Source: Mageeibacillus sp. UBA5770
Lineage (GTDB): Bacteria; Bacillota_A; Clostridia; Saccharofermentanales; Saccharofermentanaceae
Reading direction: 5' to 3'
NCBI GenBank assembly: GCA_002418705.1
Contig: DIEQ01000059.1
Coordinates: 17,659-47,237, forward strand
Length of the DNA: 29,579 nt
Both the position numbers and the translations under genes were made by a program. Positions 14,441-22,915 of the stretch are shown here, in pieces. The notes under the pieces were generated by a model, which was not told the DNA's origin, ran no database searches, and saw nothing but the letters and a program-made list of their open reading frames with translations. The first letter of the stretch is position 1. The number at the start of each line of letters is the position of its first letter.

Positions 14441-15022
14441 TTATTCCTTTTTACTCTTTGCGCTTCGTTCTAATGCCACCTCAATACCGCCGTACATGGC
14501 AATATAGATTAGGTCGATCATTTCCTCCGGAGTTTGCTTCATTCCGCCAGACAGCCATTTGGCATAGCAGCCAACGAGCGCCGTCGCGTAAAATTCCGTA
14601 ATAAAAGCAATATGATCTGGCTTAGCAGAAGTATTGACCGCGAGTTGTTCTACAAACTGACGCATCAGTGGAATGGTGTCTTTGGAGATCATTCTTTCCA
14701 ATACTCGCCATCCCAGACTGTTATATGCACAAAGACAAACTTTTTCGTTGTCCTTGATATATTGCAGCATCAACAGTAATCCTTCGTCCCATGTCATATA
14801 GTCTTTGCTCTTTTTCAGCAGTTCTATCGCTTCTGTATCGAACGTCCACTCCAGCAACGCATAGATATCCTGAAAATGATAGTAGAATGTCGGACGCGCA
14901 ATTTCACAGTCCTCAAGAATCTCAGAAACGGTGATTTTGTCGAAAGGCTTTTTCGCCATGAACTTCTTGAGCGACACCGCAAGCAGCCGTCTGGTTTGCA
15001 AAGATATTTCGTCCTTTTTCAT
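14441..15022 (-). CDS. TetR/AcrR-family regulator
   Basis: A 193-residue TetR-family protein. The N-terminal helix-turn-helix is about residues 8-53 (RRLLAVSLKKFMAKKPFDKITVSEILEDCEIARPTFYYHFQDIYALLEW), with the TFYYHF recognition helix. The C-terminal ligand domain resembles the DhaS-like TetR_C group. TetR proteins are dimeric repressors released by a small ligand. Lying directly upstream of the oleate hydratase unit and next to palindromic repeats, it most likely represses that unit in response to a fatty acid or related lipid. AAGGAG lies six bases upstream of the ATG. Ligand and target are inferred from context only. Confidence 0.9.
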   Translation of the reverse strand: MKKDEISLQTRRLLAVSLKKFMAKKPFDKITVSEILEDCEIARPTFYYHFQDIYALLEWTFDTEAIELLKKSKDYMTWDEGLLLMLQYIKDNEKVCLCAYNSLGWRVLERMISKDTIPLMRQFVEQLAVNTSAKPDHIAFITEFYATALVGCYAKWLSGGMKQTPEEMIDLIYIAMYGGIEVALERSAKSKKE

Positions 15023-15164
15023 CGTCGCTCCTTCTCAAAATACAGTACCGCCGTTTATCATATCCTAAAAGATGTAATCCGCTCAGCAGTTTCCAAAGTG
15101 GTCGGCATTGCATACACAACGCTATCGTCAGGACATTCCCTGCCAGACCCATCTTTACGTTTGT

Positions 15165-16040
15165 TTACTTGGGCAACAGTCTTTTTTTATAACAGGACGG
15201 TGAACACCCATGATATTTTTTAAAGGAAGAAGAAAAGTGCTCTACCGAGGAATATCCAAGCTGTTCTGCAATAGTACAGATTTTCATGTCTTTTGTCTGC
15301 AGCAAAAAAAGGCCGGCAGACATTTTAGCATCCAATTTTTTCTGCTGAAAATTTTTGTGATAATGTTTCAAAAGAATTCGCTCAGTCTGGCGCGAACTCA
15401 AATTCAGTCTTTTGGACAAAGTCATCAGCGTTATTGTGCTATGTTCAAACAAGAAAGAATTTTCGATGATCAGATAATTTGTTTCCAAACTGGAAGTGGC
15501 CTTTGGAACGTTCACAAAGGTTTTGGAATAAATTCGCAGGCAGAGTACGATAAACTGCTGTAACAGCGCACTGACAATCTTTGTATAACCACTACTTTTA
15601 TTAATACACTCATGCGCAATTTGAAGTGCAATGGGTATGAAAAATGGTTCTACCCTATGAATCTCGGGATCAGCTTCCATAAAAATGGTATATAGGGCAT
15701 TGGAAATATCATCCTCCGGCTTTCCGGACATTTTTTCAAAACTCAAATAAATGCAGAATTCTATCATTGGGTCTGCAGAATTATATATTTGCGCATGCTC
15801 CACAAAGGGTCCGGTAATGTAGATGTTTTCTGCAGATACTGGATAGGTCTTCCCATGCAGGGTTACTACACCTTCTCCACTCATAATATAGTGAATTTCA
15901 CAACTGTTCGTGCTGTGGGAGTGTGCAGTGATATCAGTTGTAAATTTGCCGCAGCTTACTGCCAGGGTATGACACATCAGGTCTCCCATTGTAAAAGCAA
16001 AGTCTTCATCACTGTGAAACTCCAGAATATCCGAATCCAT
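15165..16040 (-). CDS. AraC-family regulator (cupin sensor domain plus HTH)
   Basis: A 291-residue regulator. The N-terminal part is a cupin-like AraC ligand domain with HSHSTNSCEIHYIMSGEGVVTLHGKTYPV (about 40-70). Two helix-turn-helix motifs form the C-terminal ~100 residues (ITLMTLSKRLNLSSRQTERILLKHY and ICTIAEQLGYSSVEHFSSSFKKYHGCSPSCYKK). Members of this kind activate sugar-use genes in response to a glycoside or monosaccharide. It is divergent to the alpha-fucosidase, its likely target. The start at 16040 is fixed by GGGAGG seven bases upstream; the open frame extends 39 codons into the intergenic region without support. Confidence 0.9.
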   Translation of the reverse strand: MDSDILEFHSDEDFAFTMGDLMCHTLAVSCGKFTTDITAHSHSTNSCEIHYIMSGEGVVTLHGKTYPVSAENIYITGPFVEHAQIYNSADPMIEFCIYLSFEKMSGKPEDDISNALYTIFMEADPEIHRVEPFFIPIALQIAHECINKSSGYTKIVSALLQQFIVLCLRIYSKTFVNVPKATSSLETNYLIIENSFLFEHSTITLMTLSKRLNLSSRQTERILLKHYHKNFQQKKLDAKMSAGLFLLQTKDMKICTIAEQLGYSSVEHFSSSFKKYHGCSPSCYKKRLLPK

Positions 16041-16110
16041 ACGTCCTCCCTTACTTAAATTCATAAACTTAGTATAGTACAGAATAGTTTCCGAATAAAT
16101 ATGCGATAGC

Positions 16111-16136
16111 ACGACATTATTGCAAAAAGTTGTCGT
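16111..16136. promoter_or_regulatory. Candidate AraC-type operator between regulator and fucosidase
   Basis: ACGACA (16111-16116) and TGTCGT (16131-16136) form a 6-bp inverted repeat with a 14-base gap. A third ACGACA (16200-16205) lies next to the fucosidase ribosome binding site. The position between divergent genes fits a regulator site; short arms keep confidence low. Confidence 0.35.
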
Positions 16137-16222
16137 CAATATTTCTTCTAAAGCCATTAATTACAGACTACGATGATGTCAGAAAGAATAGTCGCCATTA
16201 CGACAAAATCAGGAGGCAGATC

Positions 16223-17695
16223 ATGGAATTACATGAATATGTAAAAGTAATTGATCAGGTGATTGAAGCGGGACCTTTTACGGATAGCTGGGAGTCTTTA
16301 TCCGGTTACGAAGTACCTCAGTGGTACAGAAATGCAAAGTTTGGAATCTTCATTCATTGGGGAGTGTACAGCGTTCCGGCCTTTGAAAATGAGTGGTATT
16401 CCAGAAATATGTATATTGAGGGCAGCAAAGAATTTGAGCATCATCAAAAAACATACGGAAAGCACAAGGATTTTGGCTATAAGGATTTTATTCCCATGTT
16501 TACTGCAGACAAATTCGACGCCCGGGAATGGGCAGACCTGTTTGAACAATCAGGGGCGAAATATGTGGTTCCCGTTGCGGAGCATCATGATGGTTTTCAG
16601 ATGTATGCAAGTGAACTCTCACATTGGAATGCTTATGAGATGGGTCCGAAGAAAGATATTCTTGGGGAATTGTCTGCTGAGTTCCAAAAACGCGGAATCA
16701 TAAATGGCGCATCCTCTCACAGAGTAGAACACTGGTTCTTTATGAGTCATGGAAAAGAGTTTGAAAGCGATGTTCATGAACCCTTGCAAAGAGGAGATTT
16801 TTACTGGCCATCCATGCCGGAACCGAACCATTACGATCTTTTCAGCAAGCCGGAACCAAGTGAAGAATATTTACAGGACTGGCTGGCAAGATGCTGCGAA
16901 ATCGTAGACAGATATCAGCCGAAAATCGTATATTTTGACTGGTGGATACAGCATAGCAGCGTCAAAAAATATCTGAGAAAATTTGCTGCTTACTATTATA
17001 ACAGGGCTGCCCAGTGGGGTATTGGTGTCGTTATTAATTATAAACACGATGCATTCATGTTCGGGACGGCCGTTGTGGATATTGAACGGGGCATGTTCGC
17101 CGATATGAAGCCATATTTCTGGCAGACTGATACAGCTGTTGCACTAAACAGCTGGTGCTTTACGGAAAACAATCAGTATAGGAAGGCTGCGGACATTCTC
17201 TGTGATCTTGTAGATATTGTAAGTAAAAACGGATGCCTGCTCTTAAATATTGGGCCAAAAGCAGATGGTACCATGCCTGAGGAAGACAGGAATATCCTGC
17301 TGGAGATAGGTGAATGGCTGAAGGTAAATGGAGAAGCCGTATATAATTCCAAAGTCTGGAGAAAGTATGGGGAAGGTCCCACCGAAGTCATCGAAGGACA
17401 TTTTTCAGACAGTGTGAAAAAAGAATTTACAAGCAGTGATATCCGTTATACAGTAAACGGTACAAATCTATATGCAGCTGTATTACACTGCAGTCCGGAT
17501 GGAACGTATACATTTCCTGCACTTGGCGAGAAAGATGCTTCAAAGAAGCCGAATTTCCATGGCATAATCAAAAATATTGAGATGTTAGGTTTTACACAGA
17601 AACCCGTCTGGCACCGTGATGAGGATGCATTGCATGTATCCGTTCCAGGAGTTCAGTCTGATAAGCCGATTGTATTTAAAATTACACTGGATTGA
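16223..17695 (+). CDS. Alpha-L-fucosidase, glycoside hydrolase family 29
   Basis: A 490-residue GH29 enzyme, which releases L-fucose from alpha-linked glycans with retention. It opens with the family signature VPQWYRNAKFGIFIHWGVYSVPAFENEWY (31-59), followed by KYVVPVAEHHDGFQMY, the substrate-loop segment GINGASSHRVEHWFF-like (159-173) and KIVYFDWW. Asp239 there is the expected catalytic nucleophile. The catalytic barrel is followed by a small C-terminal beta domain. No signal peptide is seen, so the enzyme is cytoplasmic and acts on imported oligosaccharides. The start at 16223 has AGGAGG six bases upstream; the 31 codons before it are unlike the family. It is divergent from the AraC regulator and convergent with the ABC permease genes. 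Confidence 0.93.
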   Translation: MELHEYVKVIDQVIEAGPFTDSWESLSGYEVPQWYRNAKFGIFIHWGVYSVPAFENEWYSRNMYIEGSKEFEHHQKTYGKHKDFGYKDFIPMFTADKFDAREWADLFEQSGAKYVVPVAEHHDGFQMYASELSHWNAYEMGPKKDILGELSAEFQKRGIINGASSHRVEHWFFMSHGKEFESDVHEPLQRGDFYWPSMPEPNHYDLFSKPEPSEEYLQDWLARCCEIVDRYQPKIVYFDWWIQHSSVKKYLRKFAAYYYNRAAQWGIGVVINYKHDAFMFGTAVVDIERGMFADMKPYFWQTDTAVALNSWCFTENNQYRKAADILCDLVDIVSKNGCLLLNIGPKADGTMPEEDRNILLEIGEWLKVNGEAVYNSKVWRKYGEGPTEVIEGHFSDSVKKEFTSSDIRYTVNGTNLYAAVLHCSPDGTYTFPALGEKDASKKPNFHGIIKNIEMLGFTQKPVWHRDEDALHVSVPGVQSDKPIVFKITLD

Positions 17696-17700
17696 CTGGG

Positions 17701-17735
17701 AAAAACGCAAAGGAGACTCTCCTTTGCGTTTTTTT
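17701..17735 (+). terminator. Rho-independent terminator after the fucosidase gene
   Basis: Starting six bases after the stop, AACGCAAAGGAGA pairs perfectly with TCTCCTTTGCGTT around a single C (practically a 3-4 base loop) and runs into a T7 tract. An A-run on the other side means it could also end the convergent permease transcript, making it bidirectional. Confidence 0.93.
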
Positions 17736-17783
17736 AAATCGCGTATTGCTATCAGAAATCTTATGAATGAACTGCTTCAGGTA

Positions 17784-18608
17784 CTATCCTTTTACAGCAC
17801 CGGAAGTCATACCGGACACAATATATTTTTGTCCCAGGAAATACACAAGAATAACAGGCAGGCTGGTAAGCACAATATCCGCACAAACTAAATTCCAATC
17901 TTTAAAGTACATTCCAAAAAAATTGTATACAGCAAGTGTCATCGGCCATTTATCGGTACTGCCTGTAAAATATAAAGGCAGTATAAATTCATTCCATGTG
18001 TTAAGGAAAGTCAGTACCATGACCGTGACCAAAACCGGCTTGAGTAAAGGGAAAATAACAGAAAAAAATAATCTAAGGGGTGTGCATCCATCAATTACAG
18101 CCGCTTCGTCAATTTCCCTGGGAATTTTACTGATGAATCCGTAAGTCAAAAAAATCGTGAAGGGCAGCTGCAGAGCTGCATAGAGCAGAATAATGCCGGT
18201 CCGCGTATTGTATAACTGAATAACCTGCATAACTTTCATCAGGGATACAAAATTTATTGGCATTGTAATTCCAAGAACAAAAAACAAATACAGCATTTTA
18301 CTGGATTTACTTCTCCTGCGGGAAAGAACAAAAGAAGCCAATGCAGCAAATATAGCACACAAGACGACACTTCCAACCGAATAAATCAGGCTATTGAAAA
18401 AAGCTATGTCAAGTTTTCCCTTTTCAATAACAACTTCAAAATTATCAAACTGCCACTCCCGGGGTAACGCGAGCGTCATATCCGAGGCTGCGAGACTTGT
18501 CTTGAAAGAGTTGACTAAAATGAGCAGTAAAGGGATCAGGAGAATAATGGAAATAATCCATGCCAAAGCGTTTATTGCAATTGAACCGATTAATTTTTGA
18601 TGCTTCAT
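17784..18608 (-). CDS. Carbohydrate ABC transporter permease, MalG type
   Basis: A 274-residue inner-membrane permease with six predicted helices and the MalG/CUT1 EAA loop (EIDEAAVIDGCTPLRLFFSVIFPLLKP, about 190-216), which contacts the ATPase. The N-terminal helix is IAINALAWIISIILLIPLLLILV. It pairs with the MalF-type permease immediately upstream; the stop of that gene and this start share one base (TAATG), indicating translational coupling. The substrate is probably a fucosylated or related oligosaccharide because a fucosidase is adjacent. No ATPase gene follows; the transcript ends near the fucosidase terminator. Confidence 0.93.
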   Translation of the reverse strand: MKHQKLIGSIAINALAWIISIILLIPLLLILVNSFKTSLAASDMTLALPREWQFDNFEVVIEKGKLDIAFFNSLIYSVGSVVLCAIFAALASFVLSRRRSKSSKMLYLFFVLGITMPINFVSLMKVMQVIQLYNTRTGIILLYAALQLPFTIFLTYGFISKIPREIDEAAVIDGCTPLRLFFSVIFPLLKPVLVTVMVLTFLNTWNEFILPLYFTGSTDKWPMTLAVYNFFGMYFKDWNLVCADIVLTSLPVILVYFLGQKYIVSGMTSGAVKG

Positions 18609-19483
18609 TATTCTTCCACCTCTTCTTTTGTCATAATCCTGATCATAAAGAACCCGACAATTATCATGAATATGAACATTACTGATGAAAGTGTTGTTCC
18701 AACAGCATACCTTCCCTTACTGAACTCTTTATAAACGCCTGTATACAGCACTTCTGTCGCATACCCGGGGCCTCCGTTTGTCAGAGCATATACAATATCA
18801 AATACCTTTAGACCGTATAGGACATTTAGTACTGTAGTTACGGCTACTGTCGGCATTAAGAGAGGCAGAGTAATGGATTTAAATCTTTGCCAGGATGATG
18901 CACCGTCTATTTCAGCAGCTTCATAATAAGCCGGGGATATCGCCATAATACCCGCTATGAAAATCGTCATAATATATCCGATACCTTTCCAGATATCCAC
19001 GGCCATTACAGACCAAAATGCGATTTTTGAATCTGTCAGCCATCTTAGCGCCAAAGAACCAAGTCCGATTGATCGTAAGAACTCATTGAGAAGTCCCGAT
19101 TGAGGATTGAGTATGCTTTTGAATATCATGCCTACGATTAAAGTAGAGAGAACAGCCGGCATATACATGATTGCTCTGTGGAAATTCAAGCCTTTAATTT
19201 TTTTCGTAAGCAGCACGGCCAACGCTAACCCTATGACGCTCTTACATATCGTTGTAAAAACAGTAAAAAGCATTGTGTTGCTTAGATAGCGCAGATAATT
19301 TTCGTCAGGCGAAAAAATAGTGGCAAAATTTTCCAGCCCGACAAAATTAATTTTGTCAGAATACGAAGACCAATCAGTGAAAGAGTATCCAACACCAATT
19401 ACACCGGGAATTACACAAAGTACAACGTATAGTACCAATGCGCCGAAAACAAAATAGATCGGGTACGATTTCTTCTCATTCAT
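18608..19483 (-). CDS. Carbohydrate ABC transporter permease, MalF type
   Basis: A 291-residue six-helix permease of the CUT1 sugar family. The first helix is PIYFVFGALVLYVVLCVIPGVIGVGYSF, followed by the typical SFTDWSS and NFVGLENF motifs. The EAA loop is AAEIDGASSWQRFKSITLPLLMPT. The start at 19483 was chosen because the longer frame (to 19540) would translate through the intercistronic hairpin and adds residues foreign to the family; a GGA-containing ribosome binding site lies upstream. It forms a heterodimer with the MalG-type partner. Confidence 0.93.
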   Translation of the reverse strand: MNEKKSYPIYFVFGALVLYVVLCVIPGVIGVGYSFTDWSSYSDKINFVGLENFATIFSPDENYLRYLSNTMLFTVFTTICKSVIGLALAVLLTKKIKGLNFHRAIMYMPAVLSTLIVGMIFKSILNPQSGLLNEFLRSIGLGSLALRWLTDSKIAFWSVMAVDIWKGIGYIMTIFIAGIMAISPAYYEAAEIDGASSWQRFKSITLPLLMPTVAVTTVLNVLYGLKVFDIVYALTNGGPGYATEVLYTGVYKEFSKGRYAVGTTLSSVMFIFMIIVGFFMIRIMTKEEVEE

Positions 19484-19508
19484 TTGCGTCCACTTCCTTG
19501 AAATATTA

Positions 19509-19544
19509 TAGGTTGCTCCCAAAGCCTGCTTCAGGAGCAACCTA
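19509..19544 (-). other. Intercistronic stem-loop between binding-protein and permease genes
   Basis: TAGGTTGCTCC (19509-19519) and GGAGCAACCTA (19534-19544) form a perfect 11-bp stem with a 14-base loop. On the minus strand TATAATATTTC follows, not a run of U, so it is unlikely to be a full terminator. Such hairpins after a binding-protein gene usually stabilise the upstream message and keep the protein in excess over the permeases. Confidence 0.8.
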
Positions 19545-19570
19545 CCCAGTCATTTTTATATATTAGTGAT

Positions 19571-20941
19571 TTAAGAGTTCCATGCCGGATCTTTTCCAGC
19601 AGAAGCCTGATCCGCCCTGTTTTTATCAATGTTTTTGAGAACATCTTCAGAAGTAGAGTCTCCCAGGATCAAAGCGGTCATTTCTTTTCCAATTTCCATC
19701 CACTGCGGATTAAGATACTTTACGGTAGTCTGCAGCACGGTTCCATGCTCTGTATACGTGCTGTAGAATGTCTTGATAATATCAGAGTATTTGTCCTGAA
19801 CTCCGCTGAATGGCAGTGTATTGTACTTAGATACGTTATCGATTAAGTACTGAAGATTCTCTGCCTTAGCGATGTACGCAAGATACTGCTTTGCTGCATC
19901 GATGTTCTCGCTGCCGGAATAAATAAATCTTGAAGGGCCGACAGGATTGACATTGAGAATTTGGTTGTCCACAAGAGGAATAACAAAGTATCCTACGTCA
20001 CTGGCTTTCAATTCCCCGCCAATAGCTTCGACTTCTGCACCAAAGCCCTGGTTTGCAACAGTCATTGCATATTCTCCGCTTGCAAAATTCTTAGCGGAAT
20101 CAGCATAAGCATTTGACATATAATCTTCGCCCCAGTATCCATTGTCAACGATTTCTTTGACTTGATCGAGAGACTGCTTCATAACGGCACTCGAAGCAAA
20201 TGTTGCTTTATTACTATTCAGGTTGTCAACGAGGCCCGGCTCTGCAGTATCATAAGCTGCGCCCATTTCCGGGAACCACAATACATGATGCCATCCGTCA
20301 GATACACACTCGTAAATAGGAGTTATTCCGGCGGTTTTGAGTGTTTCGCACACTGCCATGAATTCGGCAAATGTTGTAGGTATTGCCAGGTTGTTTTCAG
20401 CGAAGATCTTCGTGTTGTATGCAATAGCCCATGCACTGGAAACGTCCCCTAATGGCTGTCCGTAGAGTTTCCCGTCTACTGACAATTCCGCTGCTGCCAG
20501 GGGATCTACAGTGGAAGACCATGCTTCACCGGATAAATCGACTGCATTTTTGGCAACGTTCAGCTGAGATACAATATCAAACTGACCACCCTGTGAACCA
20601 AAAATATCAGCACATTCCCCTGCATTAATCTTTGTGCTCAGAAGATTGACATACTGATCAGACGGGATAACCTGATAATCTACTTTTATTCCTGTTTCTT
20701 CTGTAAACCTTGCACCGAGTTCTATCTCTGCATCCTGCAGCCAATCCTGGCTCACCATGTATGTAATCGTGATGTCCTGTTTCGGTTTTTCAGTAGTTGC
20801 TTCCGTTGCAGGTGCTGCAGTTGTATTCTCTGTAGTAGCATCTGCTGCAGGCGCCTTTGTTGTGGTAGACGCTGTTGAACTGCAGGCAGCAGAACTTGTT
20901 AGAATAGCGGCTGCCAATAAGACCAATAAAAATCTTTTCAT
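19571..20941 (-). CDS. Extracellular sugar-binding lipoprotein of the ABC importer
   Basis: A 456-residue family 1 extracellular solute-binding protein. The signal peptide MKRFLLVLLAAAILTSSAAC ends in a lipobox with Cys20 as the lipidated residue. A Thr/Ala/Glu-rich linker (21-57) follows, then the binding domain (ITITYMVSQDWLQDAEIELGARFTEETGIKVDYQVIPSDQY). The protein sits on the outer face of the membrane and delivers an oligosaccharide to the MalF/MalG-type permeases. AAGGAGG is eight bases upstream of the ATG. It is the first gene of the import operon, and its promoter region is shared with the divergent histidine kinase. Confidence 0.94.
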   Translation of the reverse strand: MKRFLLVLLAAAILTSSAACSSTASTTTKAPAADATTENTTAAPATEATTEKPKQDITITYMVSQDWLQDAEIELGARFTEETGIKVDYQVIPSDQYVNLLSTKINAGECADIFGSQGGQFDIVSQLNVAKNAVDLSGEAWSSTVDPLAAAELSVDGKLYGQPLGDVSSAWAIAYNTKIFAENNLAIPTTFAEFMAVCETLKTAGITPIYECVSDGWHHVLWFPEMGAAYDTAEPGLVDNLNSNKATFASSAVMKQSLDQVKEIVDNGYWGEDYMSNAYADSAKNFASGEYAMTVANQGFGAEVEAIGGELKASDVGYFVIPLVDNQILNVNPVGPSRFIYSGSENIDAAKQYLAYIAKAENLQYLIDNVSKYNTLPFSGVQDKYSDIIKTFYSTYTEHGTVLQTTVKYLNPQWMEIGKEMTALILGDSTSEDVLKNIDKNRADQASAGKDPAWNS

Positions 20942-21098
20942 GATTCCCTCCTTGAATTTGGTTGACTTTCATTTTCTTTGTCTTGTAGAATGTAAATGCT
21001 GTATGACTCAAATGATATATGGACAAAGATTGTCTTGGAATGTAAAATCGCACAAACGACATGTATATTTTTAACTAATGTTTAGTTATTTTGTATTC

Positions 21099-21113
21099 GG
21101 CCTGACGCAGGCC
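21099..21113 (+). other. Small hairpin before the histidine kinase ribosome binding site
   Basis: GGCCTG (21099-21104) and CAGGCC (21108-21113) form a 6-bp stem with a 3-base loop, ending eight bases before the AAAGGAGAG of the kinase gene. It may affect translation; the role is inference. Confidence 0.4.
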
Positions 21114-21130
21114 TTAAAAAGGAGAGCTCT

Positions 21131-22915
21131 GTGAAAACACGGACTATTCGCTCCTCCATGTTCTTTACCTATGCAATTATATTAATAACAGCATGCCTGA
21201 TATACTATACATATTTCATTATATTCGAAGTTCAAAAAGTGAGAACGCAGACACTTGCGACTATTTCACAGAATGCAGTAACCGTTGGCGATGCGATTGA
21301 CGGCCAGCTTGAACAGCTGAATATGGTGACTATGAATGTAGCCTATTCAAACATCGTCAAATCAACATTTGCACAATATAACAATTCCAATAATTTTAAT
21401 GAGAATGATAATTTCAACAACACCAAGATGCTTGGTGACTTGCTCATTGCGATCATCGGGCCGAATTTCCCTGCTGATCAGATCAATCTATACTCTCTGG
21501 ATAACGGAATTTTTGCGTCCGGTATCAGTAACGGATATTATCCTAATGTCACGAAAGATATGTCATGGTATCAGGACGTGATAGACGCAGCAGGTTTAAA
21601 AGTCATCAGGGACACCGGAGAGGATCCCAGGCTTTCCAGATTTTTCAACGGGGAATACAAGCGGTCTTTTATCTCGCTCATACGGGTCTATTATAATGTT
21701 TTCAATAATCCTCAAGGCATTGTTGAGGCGAAAAAATCTGCAAATACGGTTTTTGCCGGCGCAATCTCACACAAGGCTATTTTCGGCGAAAAAATATTTG
21801 TATTTGATTCCTCCGGCAGCCTCGTCTACCCGATAACCAGCGTCGATTACACATCCTATTTTGAGAACTCCCAAAAAATTATAGGAAGCGGAAATACGAC
21901 GCAGTCATTCAAATCAGAGAATGGAGCAGAAGTACTTGCCTGCCATTTGTCTGAATTTTCCGGCTTCACTACAATCGTGTCCCTGCCCCAGGCCAATCTG
22001 TATTCGAATGCCTGGGAATATTTCAGAAATACCGCCATCATTACATTCCTTATGATTCTCTTCTGTATGGTTGTTGCGTATTTTGCTGCCAGGTATATAA
22101 CTAATCCGATTGATAATATTTTCAAGCAGGTTACTTCCTTCAAATTAGACCAGGAACATAAAAAGACAAACATCCATTCAAAAATTCACGAACTCAATTC
22201 ACTCAATGACGGCTTCTATGATATGCAGGAGAAACTACGGGACTCGATAAATCGCCAGATGTTGTTGCAAAATCAGGAAATGCAGTCCAAGATGCTGGCT
22301 CTGCAGTCTCAGATGAATCCGCACTTCCTTTATAACTCCATATCTGCCATTCAATCGATGGCAGAAGAAGGGATGGATGACGAAATCGTAATCATGTGTC
22401 AGTCAATGGCCAGTTTGCTGAGATATATTTCATCCGATTCTGACCAGCTTGTGCCGCTTAAAACGGAGCTGTCCCATACGGAGAATTATCTGACTTGCAT
22501 GATAATCAGATATCAGGAAGACTTATCCTACTCTATTGAGATTCCCGACGAGATGCTTGATATAAAGATTCCCAAATTATGCATCCAGCTCCTGGTAGAG
22601 AATGCCATCAAGTTTTCGACAACCATCAAACCGCCATGGCATATCATCATCAGGGGATTTATGATTAACGATACATCTTACATTTCTGTAATTGACAATG
22701 GTCCCGGGTTTGATCAGCAGACCATCCATGATATCGAGGCAAAAATCCGCCAAATAGACGAAAGCGGACTGCTGCCCTCTCTTGAGATAAAAGGAATGGG
22801 ACTCATGAACATCTACATCAGACTTAAAATATTGAACAGCAACGACATTACCTTTGCGTTGGAAAATCTGGTTGGCGGCGGAGCATCCGTAACAATAGGA
22901 GGCTGGCATGAATGA
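21131..22915 (+). CDS. YesM-type sensor histidine kinase
   Basis: A 594-residue membrane kinase. Helix 1 (about 11-33) and helix 2 (about 300-320) bracket a ~265-residue extracellular sensor, probably of the dCACHE type. A HAMP-like segment (TNPIDNIFKQV) follows. The phosphoacceptor region is LALQSQMNPHFLYNSISAI with His398, typical of the His_kinase (PF06580) YesM group. The ATP-binding domain has LLVENAIKF (N box), VIDNGPGF (D box) and GMGLMNIYIRLKI (G box). The start is a GTG at 21131 with GGAGAG upstream. The response regulator gene overlaps its end by eight bases. It probably senses the sugar handled by the divergent importer. Confidence 0.93.
   Translation: MKTRTIRSSMFFTYAIILITACLIYYTYFIIFEVQKVRTQTLATISQNAVTVGDAIDGQLEQLNMVTMNVAYSNIVKSTFAQYNNSNNFNENDNFNNTKMLGDLLIAIIGPNFPADQINLYSLDNGIFASGISNGYYPNVTKDMSWYQDVIDAAGLKVIRDTGEDPRLSRFFNGEYKRSFISLIRVYYNVFNNPQGIVEAKKSANTVFAGAISHKAIFGEKIFVFDSSGSLVYPITSVDYTSYFENSQKIIGSGNTTQSFKSENGAEVLACHLSEFSGFTTIVSLPQANLYSNAWEYFRNTAIITFLMILFCMVVAYFAARYITNPIDNIFKQVTSFKLDQEHKKTNIHSKIHELNSLNDGFYDMQEKLRDSINRQMLLQNQEMQSKMLALQSQMNPHFLYNSISAIQSMAEEGMDDEIVIMCQSMASLLRYISSDSDQLVPLKTELSHTENYLTCMIIRYQEDLSYSIEIPDEMLDIKIPKLCIQLLVENAIKFSTTIKPPWHIIIRGFMINDTSYISVIDNGPGFDQQTIHDIEAKIRQIDESGLLPSLEIKGMGLMNIYIRLKILNSNDITFALENLVGGGASVTIGGWHE

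Noticed and set aside
16130..16222. 31-codon upstream extension of the fucosidase frame
   Set aside because: Residues have no GH29 character and the region contains the inverted repeats; AGGAGG at the inner ATG decides the start.
19484..19540. N-terminal extension of the MalF-type permease
   Set aside because: It would be translated from the intercistronic hairpin and adds 19 residues unlike the family.
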